From Prorocentrum cordatum (taxonomy: Eukaryota; Sar; Dinophyceae; Prorocentrales; Prorocentraceae), in NCBI GenBank assembly GCA_963575745.1, contig CAUYUJ010015723.1:252271-316270 (forward strand): 64,000 nucleotides of DNA, read 5' to 3'. A model generated the notes under the pieces. That model saw only the letters and a program-made list of their open reading frames with translations, was not told the DNA's origin and made no database searches. Every line of letters starts with the position of its first letter. The first letter of the stretch is position 1. The position numbers and the translations under genes were made by a program. Below, in pieces: positions 20,126 through 32,598 of this stretch.

Positions 20126-20275
20126 GGGGCGGGGATCGATCGTTCGAAGATCAAGTAGTTATCGATCGAGGATGTAAGATCGATTGAGGATCAAGGATGG
20201 AGGAGAGCGCCGCCGTCGTCGAGGATCGAGGACCGATCCAGAATCGATCGAGGATCGAGGATCGCTACAAGATCG
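20110..20275. repeat. GATCGAGGATC tandem repeats
   Basis: Degenerate repeats of ATCGATCGAGGATC, with further palindromic GATC sites. A related GATCGATAGTGA array lies at 55085-55360. Confidence 0.8.
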
Positions 20276-21235
20276 TTGAGTGTCGGAGGCTTTGAGCTTG
20301 GCACCGTTTCTCGGCGGTCGCCTACACCGAGGAAAGACGATCCCGTCTCGACGATGGTGGTGACGTTCGGGCCTCCTATGGGGTCGGCAACATGTTCACC
20401 ATCACCAAAGTCTAGGAGCATCTTCCATTGGTGGAGTCAACCCCCTCTGTTGGTATTTCACTGATGTTATATGTTGGGCTACGCGTTGTTTTTTCCTGTA
20501 TCCAGTTGCTCTTTTTCTGTGGAGGTGGGGTTCGCCCACCTCAACCCTTTTTTGTTTCCTGCCCCTCTTTTTTCCTGCGGCTAGCCCTCCAATGGAGCCC
20601 TTTTTTTTCCTGTGACCCTTTCTTGTTTTCCTGCCACCCTTTTTTTTCCTGCGGGGGGGGTCTCCCAGCCCGTGCGGAGGGCCGATCTGAGGAGTGCCAG
20701 GGATCTCTGCACTCGTTTTTTTCCCTGTGACCCTTCTTTTTTGTTTCCTGTGAGCGCTTTTTTTTCCTGTTCGGCCGCTCCCGCCGAGGGGAGGGGGGGC
20801 TGAGAGGAGAGGGGAAGGGGGGGGAGTGGGGTCTGAGGAAGAAGGCTGCGGGGGTCTCCGGAGGTGCCAGCTCGTGTATCTGTACACGGGGGAGGGCTCC
20901 CCGGGGTCCCTGGGCCTACCCTGGGCCGAGGATGGACCCTGCCAGGTTCGGTGAACATGTACAGCTGTTGTCGCCTGACCTCCCCAGACATGTGGCGTCG
21001 CGATGTTTTTTCGCAGCGTCGGCCCCCAGAGGTCTGGAGAGTTCCTGTGATTGTTTTTCATCCCGAATCGTTTCTTGAGCCCCGGGGCTTGTGGAGGGCC
21101 CCTGGAGGCCGAAAACAGCCGAAAATGCCGCATCCTGATTTTTTCACGACGCGAGGATGTGGAGACACCCCGCTCAAAATGGCTCCAAGAACGGGTTCCG
21201 AGTGGATCCCTTCCTTGAGAGCCGAGCCTTAAGAC
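20276..21235. repeat. T-rich tandem repeat and unclassified DNA
   Basis: Bases 20495-20780 repeat CCTTTTTTTTCCTGTGACC-like units of about 25-35 bp; the complement of the same repeat is at 28665-28765. The rest, up to the telomere-like array, is unclassified. A minus-strand frame of 285 codons (20402-21259) is Lys-rich because of the T-rich repeat and is not believed. Confidence 0.65.
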
Positions 21236-24200
21236 CCAAACGCTAAGACCGTAGTCCAAATACCCTAACCTTAGTACACAAATCCTAAGACCCTAAGCCT
21301 AGCACCCTAACCCGAAGACCCTAGCCCTGCGTCCGGAAACTTCAGACCCTGACGCTAAGACTTTCACCCGAATGCCCAAATCCGAAGAACTTAGCCGTAA
21401 GATCCTCAGCCTAAGACCCTAACCCGAAGACCCTAAGCCTAATACCCTAACCCTAAGACGCTAACCCTAATACCCGAAACCTACGACCCTAACCCTCAGA
21501 CACGAAACCTGATTCCCTAACCCTACGACCCTTGCCATACTACCCTAACCCTTGGACCCTAACCCTAAGACCTTTACCTTGACGTCCCTAAACCCAAGAA
21601 CTGACCCAAGACCCTCACCCTAAGACCCTACCCCATCATACCCTGACCCTAAGACCCCATCTCGAATACCCTAACCATAATGTCCTATACCTAAGACCCT
21701 AATGCGAACACCCCCACCGTAGGACCCCAATCCCAAGACCTTATCCCTAATACCCGAACCCTAAAGCCGTAAGCTTGATACCTTGAAAGTAGTATCCTCA
21801 CCCTCATACCCTAAGCCTCATGCCCTAAACCGAAGACCACAACCTTAATGCCCTCGCCGAAAGACTCGAACCCTAAGATCTTCAGCCCAATGCCATACAC
21901 CTAGCACCGTAACCCTAAGACCTGACACCTGAGACCCAAAGCCTGGTGCCGTGACCGGAGTACCCTATTCCGAAGACCCTATTCCTAAGACCCTAACACT
22001 AAGACCCAAACCTTATTGCCCTAATTCTACGACCCTAACCCTGAGACCCGAACCCTAATGCCCTAACCCGAAGACCCTGACCCTAAGACCCTAGCCCTAC
22101 GGCCCGAACCCAAATACCTCAACCCTAAGACCCTTGCCCTACGACCCTAACCCTAATGCTCTACTCCTAAGACCCGCACCCTAGGACCCTACTCCTGGGA
22201 CCTAGCCCTGATGCCCTAACCCTAAAAACGAAACCCTAAGACCCAGAACCTGATGCCCTAACCCTACTACCCGAAACCTATTGCCGGGGCCCTAAGACCC
22301 TGACCCGAAGTCCCTAGCCCGAACGCCCCAACCTGAAGACCCTAACCAGATGACCATGAGCCGGACGCCCCAAGCAACATGCTATATCCAAGACCCTAGC
22401 CCCAATGCCCTAACCCTCAGGCCCTAACCCTAAGACCCGAACCCGAAGACCCTGACCCACATGCCCCACACTTATGACCCCTACGACCCTAAACCGAATG
22501 CCCCTATCCTTAGACCCTGACCTAAAGACTTTAAAACCGACTATTCAAATCTAAGACCCTAACCTAAGACCCTTTCCTGGACGCCGTAAATCCCTAGATC
22601 CAAATCCCTAACCCCATCAAGACATAATCCCAATACCCTAACACTAATGACCTGAACCTAAGACACATACCCTAAGACCCGAACCTCCAGACCCTAACCC
22701 GACGACCCTAGCCCCAAGACGCTAACCCTAGTACCCTCACCCTACGATCCTACCCCCATTTCCTTGATCCTAAGACCCTATACCCGGTGCCCCCAACCCC
22801 AATGGCCGAACCCTAAGACCTCAACCCTGATGTCCCAACCCGAAGACACTGTCCCAAATGCCCGAACCCTGAGACTCTATCCCGACTGCCCTGCCCCTAA
22901 GACCCCAACCCGAAGACCTTTGTACCGACTGCCCCAACCTCAAGACCCTAGCCCGAAGACTTTAACCCTCAGACCCTAACTCGGATACCCTAAACCTCGG
23001 ACCCTGACCCGAAGACCCTAACCCGAATGCCCTAACCCTCGAACCCTGACCCGAACGCTCTAGCCCCAGGGGTCTAACCATAAGAAGCTGACCCTAGCGC
23101 CATAATGCTCAGACCCTCACCTTGTAACCCTAATCCGCCTGCCCTAACCCTAAGACTCTAACCTTAACAGCCAAACCCTAAGACATTAACCTTCATGTCC
23201 TAACCCTAATATCATGACCCTAAGACCCTGACTGTCAAACACTATCCCTAAGACCCTACCTCGAAGACCCCGAGCCTAGTACTCGAATACTAAGACCCTA
23301 AAGCTGAGACGTGAATCCGAAGACCCTAACCCTAAGAACCAAACCCGAAGACCCGATCCCTAAAACCCTAACCCTAATGCCCATACCCTAAGACACTACC
23401 CCTAACGACCTAACCCTAATACCCTGACCCTACGACCTAAACCCAAAGACCCTAACCCTCACGCCCTAACCCTAAGACTCTAACCCTCAGACCATACTGC
23501 CCTAACCCGAAGACCAGAAGTTTAATCCGAAGACCCTAATCTTGTCACCGTGACACCTTCACGCTACCTTAACCCTGCCCTTACGTACCCAAACCCTAGC
23601 CCTGACACCCTAGTCCTAAGACCCTAATCCGAAGACCCTAATCCTTATACCCTATCCCTAAGACCCTAACTTGTAATACCCGAATCCTAAGACCCTAGGA
23701 CCAAAACCCGTATGCCCGCACCCTGAGAGCCTAGACCTAGGCCCCTGACGCTATGACCGTAGCCCTAAGACCCTGACCCGAGTACCCTCATCCTAGGACC
23801 CAAAGCCTTACACCCTAGCCCGAAGACCCTAACCCTAAGCCGGACCCCTCTGGTCCCGACTCTAATACCTTAACTCTAGTACCTTAAACCGAAGACCCGA
23901 ATCCTAAGGCCCTAAACCTAAGTCCTGAACCCTAAAACCCTGACCCTAAGACCTTAACCATAATGCCCTAATCCTACGATCCTAACCCTCCGACCCGAAA
24001 CCTAATTCCCTAGCCCTGAGACCCGATACCTAAGGCCCTTGCCCTGGTACCCTAGCCCTAAGATCCTAACCCTCGGATTCTAACCCTCGGATTCTACCCC
24101 TAATACCTTTGCCCCAATGTCCTAAGCCTCAGACCCTGACCAAAGACCCCAACCGCATGACCCTCACCCTAAGACCCTAACCATCATATACCTGACCCTA

Positions 24201-27200
24201 AGACCCTACCTAGAATACCCGAATCCTAGTGCCCGAACCCTAAGACCATAACGCGAACATCTGAACCCTAGGACACCAGACCCAAGACCCGACTCCTAAT
24301 GCCCGAACCCGAAACCTTAGGATCCTAACCCAAGTACCCTCGTACCCTATGCCTCATGCCCTCACCCTAGGACCCAAACCTTAATGCCCTCGCCGAAAAA
24401 CATGAATCCTAAGGCCCTAGGCCTAGTGCCATACACCTAGAACCCCAACCCTAAGACCTGACCCCTAACCCTAAGACCCGCATACTAAGAACTTAATCCT
24501 AAGGCCCTAACCCCGATGCCCTAGCCCTAAGACCCGGACCCTTGTACCCTAACCCTAATGCCCTACCTCTAAGACCCGAACCCTAAGACCCTATCCCTTG
24601 GAAATAGCCCTGATGCCCGATCTCTAAGACCGTAACCCTAAGACCCTGAAGCTGATGCTCTAACCTTACGATCCAGAACTTCTTGGCCTAGCCTTAAGAC
24701 CTTTCCCTATGCCCCTAACCCGAATGCACCCACCATGACCCGGACGCCCTAAGCAAAAGACTCCAGACCCACGACAATAGCCTCAATGCCCTAAGCCTAA
24801 GACCGTAACCCCAAGACCCGAATGTCAAGATCCTAACCCATATGCCCCGAACCTAAGACTAAGACCCTACCCCGGAGAGGCTAACCATGCGCCCTTAAAC
24901 CTAATGCCCCAACCCGACCCCCACCTTCAGACACTAGACCGGATACCCCAACCCTAAGACCCTAACATAAGGACCTTTTCCCGGGCGCCCTAAGCCTAAG
25001 ACCCTAGAACCAAGATCCTAAACCCAGTGCCCAAACCTCAATAGCCTCATCTTAATACCCTAAACCGGACACCCTAACCTTAGGACCCTAACCCTACCCC
25101 TGAGACCCAAACCGACCCTAACCCGAAGACCCTGGCCCTAAGGCGCGAAAAAAACCGAATGCCCAACGACCCTACCCGAATGTCCTATCCCGAAGACCCT
25201 AAACCGAATATCCCAATCGGAATGGCCGAACCCTCAGACCCGAACCCTCATGCCCTGGGCCAGAGACCCTGACACGAGTACCCTAGCCACTAGACCCTAA
25301 CCTTTAGACCCTACCCCTAAGTTCCTAGCCCTAAGAGCCCAGCGCTAAGACCTTAACCCAAGTATTATAATCCTAAGGCCCTAACCCTCAGACCCTCAAT
25401 CCGCACGCCCTAACCCTAAGACCCTAACACGAAGACCCTAAGACCCAAACCCTGATACCCGAACCCTAGCACCCTATGACTTCGACCCTAAACCGAAGAC
25501 CGATCCCTAGGACCCGAATGCCCTGACCCTAAGACCCTGATGCCCGACCCTTCAGACCCGAGCCTGCACCCTACGACCCTAATCCTGACCCCCGAGCGCC
25601 GCCACACCTTAACCCTAGCCTTAAGTCCCTCAGACCCTGAACTTAGCAGCCTAACCCTAAGACCTTAATCCTGAGACCCCCAGCCCTAAATCCCTAAACC
25701 TATCGGACCCCAACCCTAAGACCCGAAGCCTAAAACCCGCAGCCTGACAGCCTAGCCCTAAGACCCTAACGCTAAGACCGTAGCCCTAAGACCGTAACCC
25801 TAGTATCCTAATCCTAAGACGGTAAGCCCAGCGCCCCAACCCGAAGACCCGAAGACCCGAACCCTAAGCCGGACCCTTCGGACCCTGACCATGATACCAG
25901 AACCTTGATGCCTTGAACCGAAGACCCGTATCTGAAGACCCCAATCTTAAGACCTTATATTTGAGACCTTGACCCTACTACCCTAATCCCGTGATCCCAA
26001 CCCTCAGACCCGAAACCGAATACCCTAACCCTACGACCCTAGCCCTAAGACCCTTGCACTACTACCCTGTGCGTAAGCCGGCAACCCTCGGACTCTGACC
26101 CTTCGACCTTTGCCCTCGCGTCTTAAGCCTGAGATCTTGACCAAAGACCCTAATCATATGACCCTAGACCTAAGACCCTTACCTTCAGACCTTGACCCAA
26201 AGACCCAACCTCGAATTTCCGAACCCTAATGCCTGAACCTTACGACCCTAACACAAACGCCCTAACCCTGGGACCCCAGCCCCAATACCCTACTCCTACT
26301 ATCCGAACCCTAAGACAGCAACCCCAAGACCCTAGCCCTAGCACCCTGACCCTCATACCCGACCTACGCAGGCCGAAAGATTTTCCTCTTGAGCCCAAGA
26401 TGTCGGAAACGTCGCGCCGTTCAGGTGAGCGGATACATGGTGCGCTCTCTTCGGCTTGGGGCGTGCCATATGTAGTGGGAGGAGATGCGGGAGTTGACCG
26501 GGCCCGCTGCGGACCCCCCTCCCCCGTTGGTCAGCAGGTCCACAGTTCCGTGGATCGCATGATGCTTCGCGCGCGGTGCCCCGCGGCCCCCATGTCCCCT
26601 GGGTCTGGGAGGTTAGTTATCATAATATGTTTGCTCAAGAAAATAAATGGATCCAATGGTTTTCACACGGCAAGTTGGATCCGCGCAAGACAGATCTAAG
26701 ATCCACGACATTGTCGCACACCCGAAAATGAATCCAAGTGTAGTCCAAGGGGAAAAACTTTCGGCTTGGGGAAGTGAGTTTCACGCCCTAACCCCATGCC
26801 CTCACCCGAATGCCTTAGCCGAAAGACTATAGCCCGAAGGTTTTAAGCCCAATGCCATACACCTAGCACCCAAACGCTAATACCTGAACCCGAAGAGCCT
26901 AACATTCAAACCCTCCACCTAAAACCTTGAACCTAAGGACCTAACCCTACTGCCGTAACTCTACGACTAGCCCTACTGCCTTAACTCGAAGACCGTAACC
27001 GTAATGCCCTAACCCGAAGGCCCTAACCCTAATACTCGAACCCCACGATCTTGACCCTAACCCTAAGAGTCTAGCCTTCAGACCCTTGCTCCCCGACCTT
27101 AACCCTAATGCCCGACCCCAAAAAACCGAAACCTAAGGCCCGACCTTTGGGAGTTGACCCAAATACCCGAACCCTCATACCTTAAGCTGCATGCCTTAAC

Positions 27201-27775
27201 CCTACGACCCTAACCCTAATGCCTTAGTCGAAAAACGATAACCCTAAGACTTGAAACCCAATGCCATACACCCAGCACCCTGGCGTTCAGACCTGAACCC
27301 TGAGACCATACCGCTAATAACGTGACCCGAGTACCCAAACCCAAAGACCCGAACCCTACATCCCTACATCTAAAACCTTACAGCTGATACCCTAACCCTA
27401 AGACCCTAACCCTACTGCCCTTTAAGACTAACCCTGGGACCCTGCCTCTGATACCGTAACCCGAAGGCCCTAACCCCAATGTCCGAACCCTAAGGCCCCA
27501 ACCGTAAGACCCTGGCCCTCAGACCTGTGCCCTACTACCCTAAGCTAATGACCCAACCCTAAGACCCTAAGCCTGATGCCCTAACCCTATGGCCCTAAAC
27601 CTACTGCCCCAGACCTAAGACCCGCACCCTAAGTCCCAAGCCCGAATGTCCCAACCCGCAGACCCTAACCCTAACTAAGATCATGACCCGGACGCCCTAA
27701 ACAAAGACGCTAGACCCAAGACCCTAGCCCCAATACCCGAACCTTAAGACCTTAACCCTACACCAAATCCTCGGA
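21236..27775 (-). repeat. Degenerate telomere-like satellite (C-rich strand shown)
   Basis: About 6.5 kb of diverged CCCTAA-rich units, mostly GACCCTAACCCTAA with 7-8-bp spacing. Many units carry substitutions (CCCGAA, CCCTCA, GCCCTA), and no long perfect run is present. Dinoflagellate telomeres are reported as TTTAGGG-type; this is a relative or a decayed interstitial block rather than an active chromosome end. A 400-bp non-repeat island interrupts it at 26372-26775. Essentially gene-free. Confidence 0.93.
26372..26775. other. Unique-sequence island in the telomere-like array
   Basis: About 400 bp without CCCTAA units, GC-rich then AT-richer. TTCGGCTTGGGG appears near its left side (26449) and at its right edge (26760), about 310 bp apart, as a direct repeat. 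It includes GGATCC sites and a short frame, but no recognised protein. It may be an insertion; both borders are blurred. Confidence 0.6.
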
Positions 27776-28430
27776 CATACCTCTCTTCTTCAATATCTTG
27801 CCATCTTCCGACACATTCCCCCTCCTCCGCAAAACCACCGAACCACAAAACCTCCCCATCTACTCAAAACCTTCCTCTCCCCCGCCTGCTCCCCATCCAC
27901 TCAAAACCTTCCCGTCCCCCGCCTAGATGCATGGCGCTGGCGTTCGCGGTTGGACGCGCCCCAAGTAGCCACGTCGAGCCCCAAGAACGGGCACTGGCCT
28001 CACTATCCTTTCGATCTTCTGTTCCCTCACCATTTTCATTCTTATCCATCTGCCTGCGGCAAGTTTCGCCACTGTTCCAGCGCAGCATTCCCGTTGGTAG
28101 CTGTCCGAGTCGATTAAAAGTACGATGGTGTTGATGCTAATATTGATGATGATGATGATTCGATGATGCTGCTGATGCTGATGCTGATGCTGCTGATGTT
28201 GATGGTGGTGGTGATGATGATTATGAGTATGAGTACGAGTATGAGTATGAGTATGACGTCGATGAGTGATGACCATGAGGAAAAGGAGGGGGAGGAGATG
28301 GACGAGGAGGACGAAAATCGTGGCATGAGGCACCTTTCGTCATCACTTGTCCCGGAGCCCTCATGAGCCTCATTTGAGCCGTCCTGGGGCTGTCCTGGGA
28401 ATCCGGCGAATGTCGGCGAATCCAGCGCAA
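27776..28430. repeat. Unclassified DNA with (GAT)n and GAGTAT repeats
   Basis: Bases 27857-27925 hold two copies of CACTCAAAACCTTCCCGTCC-like sequence. Bases 28130-28220 are (GAT/GCT)n. Bases 28221-28262 are (GAGTAT)n. No supported gene. Confidence 0.6.
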
Positions 28431-28775
28431 AATTGCCCAATCTGGCGCCCTCGCTCGAAGCATCGGGCGCCGCCGCTCGAGACATCCTCACAGCGCAGGC
28501 GCCGCCGCAGGAGACGTCCTCGCAATTCGAGCGCCAGGGGCCACGGCCGCTCAAGTCATCGACACAATTCGAGCGCCTGGGGTCGCCGTCGCTAGAGACA
28601 TTCTCACAACTCGGCGCCTTCGCTCAAGACATCCGCACAATTCGGGCGCCTGGGGGCGCCGCCCGCAGGGGAAAAAAAAGTGCGCACAGGAAAAAGCAAT
28701 TGCTCACAGGAGAGGAAGAAGGGGTCGCAGGAACAACAAGGGGCACGGCCTCCAGGGGGGAAAAATAATAGGGTT
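28431..28775. repeat. ~50-bp tandem repeat and A-rich repeat
   Basis: Bases 28440-28655 hold about five diverged units with AGACATCCTCACAATTCGAG and CGCCTGGGG. Bases 28665-28765 are the reverse complement of the T-rich repeat seen at 20495-20780 (GGAAAAAAAAGTGCGCACAG). Confidence 0.7.
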
Positions 28776-28811
28776 CCCCCCATATGATGGCGTGCTCGTG
28801 GCGAGCGAGAA

Positions 28812-28872
28812 GGGGGAGGAGGAGGAGGAGGAGGAGGAGGAGGAGGAGGAGGAGGAGGAGGAAGAAGAAGAG
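28812..28872 (+). repeat. (GGA)n microsatellite
   Basis: About 50 bp of GGA followed by GAAGAAGAAG. Confidence 0.95.
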
Positions 28873-28899
28873 GGGGGATGAGGATGAGGAGGTCTCCGG

Positions 28900-29725
28900 G
28901 AGGCATTTTTGCGGCCTCCGGGAGGCATTCTTGCTGCCTCTGGGAGGCATCTCTGCGGCCTCCGAGAGGCATTTCTGTGGCACCCATATGGCCTTTTAGG
29001 AGCGTTTCGCCGGCATCTTGGGGCCCCTTGAGGGCCTTTTGGAGCCTTTCGAGGCCTCCAGGGGACTTCTTGGGGTTTCTTGGGAGCTCTCAGAGGCCTC
29101 TTGGGAGCCTCTTGGAGGCATCCTGGTAGCATCTTGGGGGGTCTCTGGGGGCCTCTTGGGGATTTCTTAGGGGCCTCTTGGGCCTTCTTCGGGCCTCTTA
29201 GGAGCATCTTGGGGCCTCTTGGGGCCTTCTTGGGGTCTCTCTTGGGAGCTCCCTGGGTCGTCTTGGGGTGATCTTGGGTGCCTCTCGGGCCATTTTAGAT
29301 GCAAAAGGCGAATGGGCTAAAAATGTACGTATTTTCCATAAGGATTTGTTAATTGTTGGTTCTGGAGGCCCTGTTGAGAGGCCTCTGAAGGCCCTCTTGG
29401 GCCTGTCTGGGACCACTTGAGGGCATTCTTGAAGCAACTTGGGATTATGTTCGGGCCATCGTGAGGCCTGCCATCTATCGATCCCGACTCATGGGCCCTC
29501 TTGGAGCTCCCCTGGAGTCTCTTGGGGCGCTCCTGGAGCGATCTTGAGGGCGCCGAAACCGCCCCCAGGAGGTCCGGCATCATTGACGGGACCGGGGGTC
29601 GCCGGGGGTACTTGCTTTTCGTCCGGGGACACCCAGGGGCCGGCCCGCGCGCGAGAACTAGAAATATTGTTAACCAGGCACCGGAGATCTTAGCACGCCT
29701 CTGGCCCGTTGGGCTGGCGAATTAT
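28900..29725. repeat. G-rich minisatellite element (GLE), copy B
   Basis: Bases 28900-28985 are ~27-bp units (GCGGCCTCCGGGAGGCATT). Bases 28990-29570 are the GGCCTCTTGGG minisatellite, with an AT-rich core at 29300-29360. Bases 29571-29725 are the right module (GGGGTACTTGCTTTTCGTCC ... ACCGGAGATCTTAGCACGCC ... GGCCCGTTGGGCTGGC). The left end found in copies at 11250 and 61197 is absent or diverged. Confidence 0.78.
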
Positions 29726-30424
29726 GGGGGTGTTGTTTCTGCTCCAGCCCGTCTTTGACGCCTCCACAGGCCACCTCGTGGGGTTGGAGAGCGCCAGGGT
29801 CGCCGTCGTCGCAGGGGCAGTCGTGGTGGCACCAGGACTGGATGCACACGACGACGACGTGGATACAAATGTGGCCACATGTGTTTCGAGCACTCGGCCA
29901 TTCCATGGCTGGGCAACGCTGGGTTTCCGCACGCTTCGAAGATCGAAGGGGTTGGCACCTCTTCCTCGGCGGAAGCTGGCGGAAGCAAAACGGGGGCGGT
30001 TCCACAGGTGAAAGCTGGCAGCTGGCGGACGGTTGGCGAAAGTCGGCGGAAGTGAAAGATGCGCCCACAAGTGATGGCAACATTTTTGTATTCAGGGTTC
30101 CCGGAATCGGCCGAATGTGGCCGCATGTCTTTCGAGCGCTCGACTTGTCCATGGCCAGGCACGCCGGGTTCTCGCACCGGTACCTAGCCCGTGGCCTCCA
30201 GATGCTTTGGATGCCTATCGGATGTTTGTGGCCGTAAGATACCCCCCAATTGGCGCGGAGCTCAATTGGCCGCGCCTTGCTTCACGAATGCGTCGACGAG
30301 CATGGAATGTTGAGGTGCGCGCTCCCCCCCTTCCCTTCGTCGTGCTGTCGGGCCAGCTCCGACCCGTAGCGGCAGAGAACGCGGCTGGCCTCGTGCAGCA
30401 AGGCTTCGCAGGACAAGTGCAGCA
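29726..30424. repeat. Dispersed CGGAAGCTGGCGGAAG-type repeat
   Basis: Bases 29865-29990 and 30110-30180 share GTGGCC(A/G)CATGTSTTTCGAG and nearby CCATGGC. Between them is TCTTCCTCGGCGGAAGCTGG with repeated GCGGAAG. Relatives lie at 33815-33905 and 48030-48190. Non-coding as far as I can see. Confidence 0.55.
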
Positions 30425-30611
30425 AAAGCGTGTGTGTGTGAATGTGTGTGTGTTTGTGATTGTGTTTTGTGTTTGTGATTGTGATTATGTTTGTGTTGGT
30501 GCTTGTGCTCGTGCTTGCGCTTGTGCTGGTGTTTGTGTCTGTGATTGTGTTTGTTTGTGTGCGTTTGTTTGCTGTTGTGTTTGTGCGTGTGTTTGTGTGT
30601 TCTGTTTGTGG
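30425..30611 (+). repeat. (GTGTTT)-type repeat next to the gap
   Basis: GTGTTTGTGATTGTG-like degenerate repeats run into the Ns. Confidence 0.9.
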
Positions 30612-30711
30612 NNNNNNNNNNNNNNNNNNNNNNNNNNNNNNNNNNNNNNNNNNNNNNNNNNNNNNNNNNNNNNNNNNNNNNNNNNNNNNNNNNNNNNNNN
30701 NNNNNNNNNNN
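30612..30711. other. Assembly gap (100 Ns)
   Basis: Exactly 100 Ns between a GT-rich repeat and an AGT repeat. A round 100 usually means unknown size, so repeat lengths around it are unreliable. Confidence 0.99.
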
Positions 30712-30714
30712 GTT

Positions 30715-30784
<70 letters not shown>

Positions 30785-31039
30785 CAGTAGTAGTGGTAGT
30801 GGTAGTAGTAGTATTGATATGATCAGTATCCGGCTTCTTCGTCTGCTTAATCACGTTAACAGATTCTAAGTCGTAGCATTTCGATTCGCATTATTCTTCG
30901 CAGTAGTACTAGTAGTAGTAGTAGTCGTCGTCGTCGTCGTCGTCGTCGTAGTCGTAGTCGTAGTCGTCGTCGTCGTCGTAGTCTTAGTAGTAGTTGCAGT
31001 AGTAGTAGTAGCAGTAGTAGTAGTAGCAGTAGCAGTAGC

Positions 31040-31101
<62 letters not shown>

Positions 31102-31114
31102 TGGTAGTGGTAGT

Positions 31115-31187
<73 letters not shown>

Positions 31188-31268
31188 TAGTAACTAGTAG
31201 TAGTAGCAGCAGCAGCAGTGGTAGTAGTAGTCGTAGTAGTAGTAGTATTCAGTAGTAGTAGTAGTATC

Positions 31269-31349
<81 letters not shown>

Positions 31350-31410
31350 TGGTAGTGGTAGTGGTAGTGGTAGTGGTAGTAGTAGTAGTAGTAGTAGTAG
31401 CAGCAGTAGC

Positions 31411-31442
<32 letters not shown>

Positions 31443-31534
31443 GAGAGTAGTAGGAGTAGTAGGAGTAGTAGGAGCAGTAGGAGCAGTAGGAGTAGTAGGA
31501 GTAGTAGGAGTAGTAGGAGTAGCAGGAGTAGTAG

Positions 31535-31573
<39 letters not shown>

Positions 31574-31717
31574 CAGCAGCAGTAGTAATTGTAGCAGTAG
31601 TAGCAGCAGCAGCAGGAGTAGTAGTAGTAGTAGTAGCAGCAGCAGCAGTAATAGTAGTAGTAGTAATCAGCAGTAGTAGTAGTAGTTATAATCATCGTAG
31701 TAGTAGTCGTTGTTGGT

Positions 31718-31806
<89 letters not shown>

Positions 31807-31812
31807 CGTAGT
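30712..31812 (+). repeat. 1.1-kb (AGT)n microsatellite
   Basis: Almost continuous AGT, with GGT, CGT, GCA and GGAGTA variants. A short non-repeat interruption lies at 30815-30900. Open frames encode poly-Val, poly-Ser, poly-Thr or poly-Tyr and are meaningless. Confidence 0.98.
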
Positions 31813-32447
31813 TGGCCACTGCAGCCTTTGCGCGCTTGACGGCCAGACGGCTGAAAGCCCCGACATCCGTTCCAGCGATCAAACGGCCTAAGCGAACGTG
31901 CCTCGCGTAATTGGTGCCCGGGCACTTGAAAGACAAGCTCCACGAAGCCAATCCTTCAGCGGTCGGGAGCAAGGCAGCGTCTGCGCGTGCCAACCAGCAG
32001 CGAAGGCCCGACTGCACGCTCGCAGTGCTTTTCAGGCAGCTGCCCAGCAGAGCGGCCGACCACGCGGCGCGCACCCGCTCCTACTGTGGGCCCTCGGAAG
32101 CCAGTGCCGCGCGCCACGCCACCCCCCCCGCTGCGGGGAGCCCGCACCCTGCCGCGCTCGCTGGTGCCGCTGCCGCGAGCCGCGCTAGGTCGTTGACGAC
32201 GAGGCCCCTTCGCGGGTCCCTTGGCACAGCGCCCACGCAGGGGAGCCAGGGCGAAGGGCTCCGCGCTGCACGCACGCGGCCCCCACCGCCGCCGCCGCGG
32301 CTCGCAGCGCCTGCGCCCGACGGGAGAGCGAACGACGCGAGAGTGCAGCGCGAGCGCGCGCGGAAGGCGCCCCGCCACGCACATGACTGGAGCTCGCTGG
32401 CGCGACCAGGAGGGCAACCTGGTCTGCGCGCCGCATATCTAGAGTTA
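31813..32447. other. Unclassified GC-rich DNA
   Basis: Very GC-rich, with many overlapping Ala/Arg/Pro-rich frames on both strands and no domain or repeat recognised. Confidence 0.4.
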
Positions 32448-32598
32448 AGTCGGGCATGTCCCCCCTTCAGGAGGAATATTCAAAAATAGTTCAAAAGTAG
32501 TCTGGGGACGATGTTTCTATGTTGTTTCTTATGTGAACATGTTTTGAGTATTTTTGATTATTCGTCCAAAATCCGCCTGTAGGAGGACATGCCCGACC
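32448..32598. repeat. MITE1, best-preserved copy
   Basis: 151 bp. The left end is AGTCGGGCATGTCCCCCCTT and the complement of the right end is AGGTCGGGCATGTCCTCCTA. Both continue CAGG(A/C)GGA. The core is AT-rich (AATATTCAAAAATAGTTC ... GAGTATTTTTGATTATTCG), in sharp contrast to the GC-rich surroundings. Confidence 0.93.

Noticed and set aside
26229-26699. 156-codon ORF entering the island of the telomere-like block
   Set aside because: Half of it is satellite translation; the remainder has no motif.
21236-27775. Active telomere
   Set aside because: Units are highly diverged, the array is internal and interrupted, and sequence continues for tens of kb on both sides.
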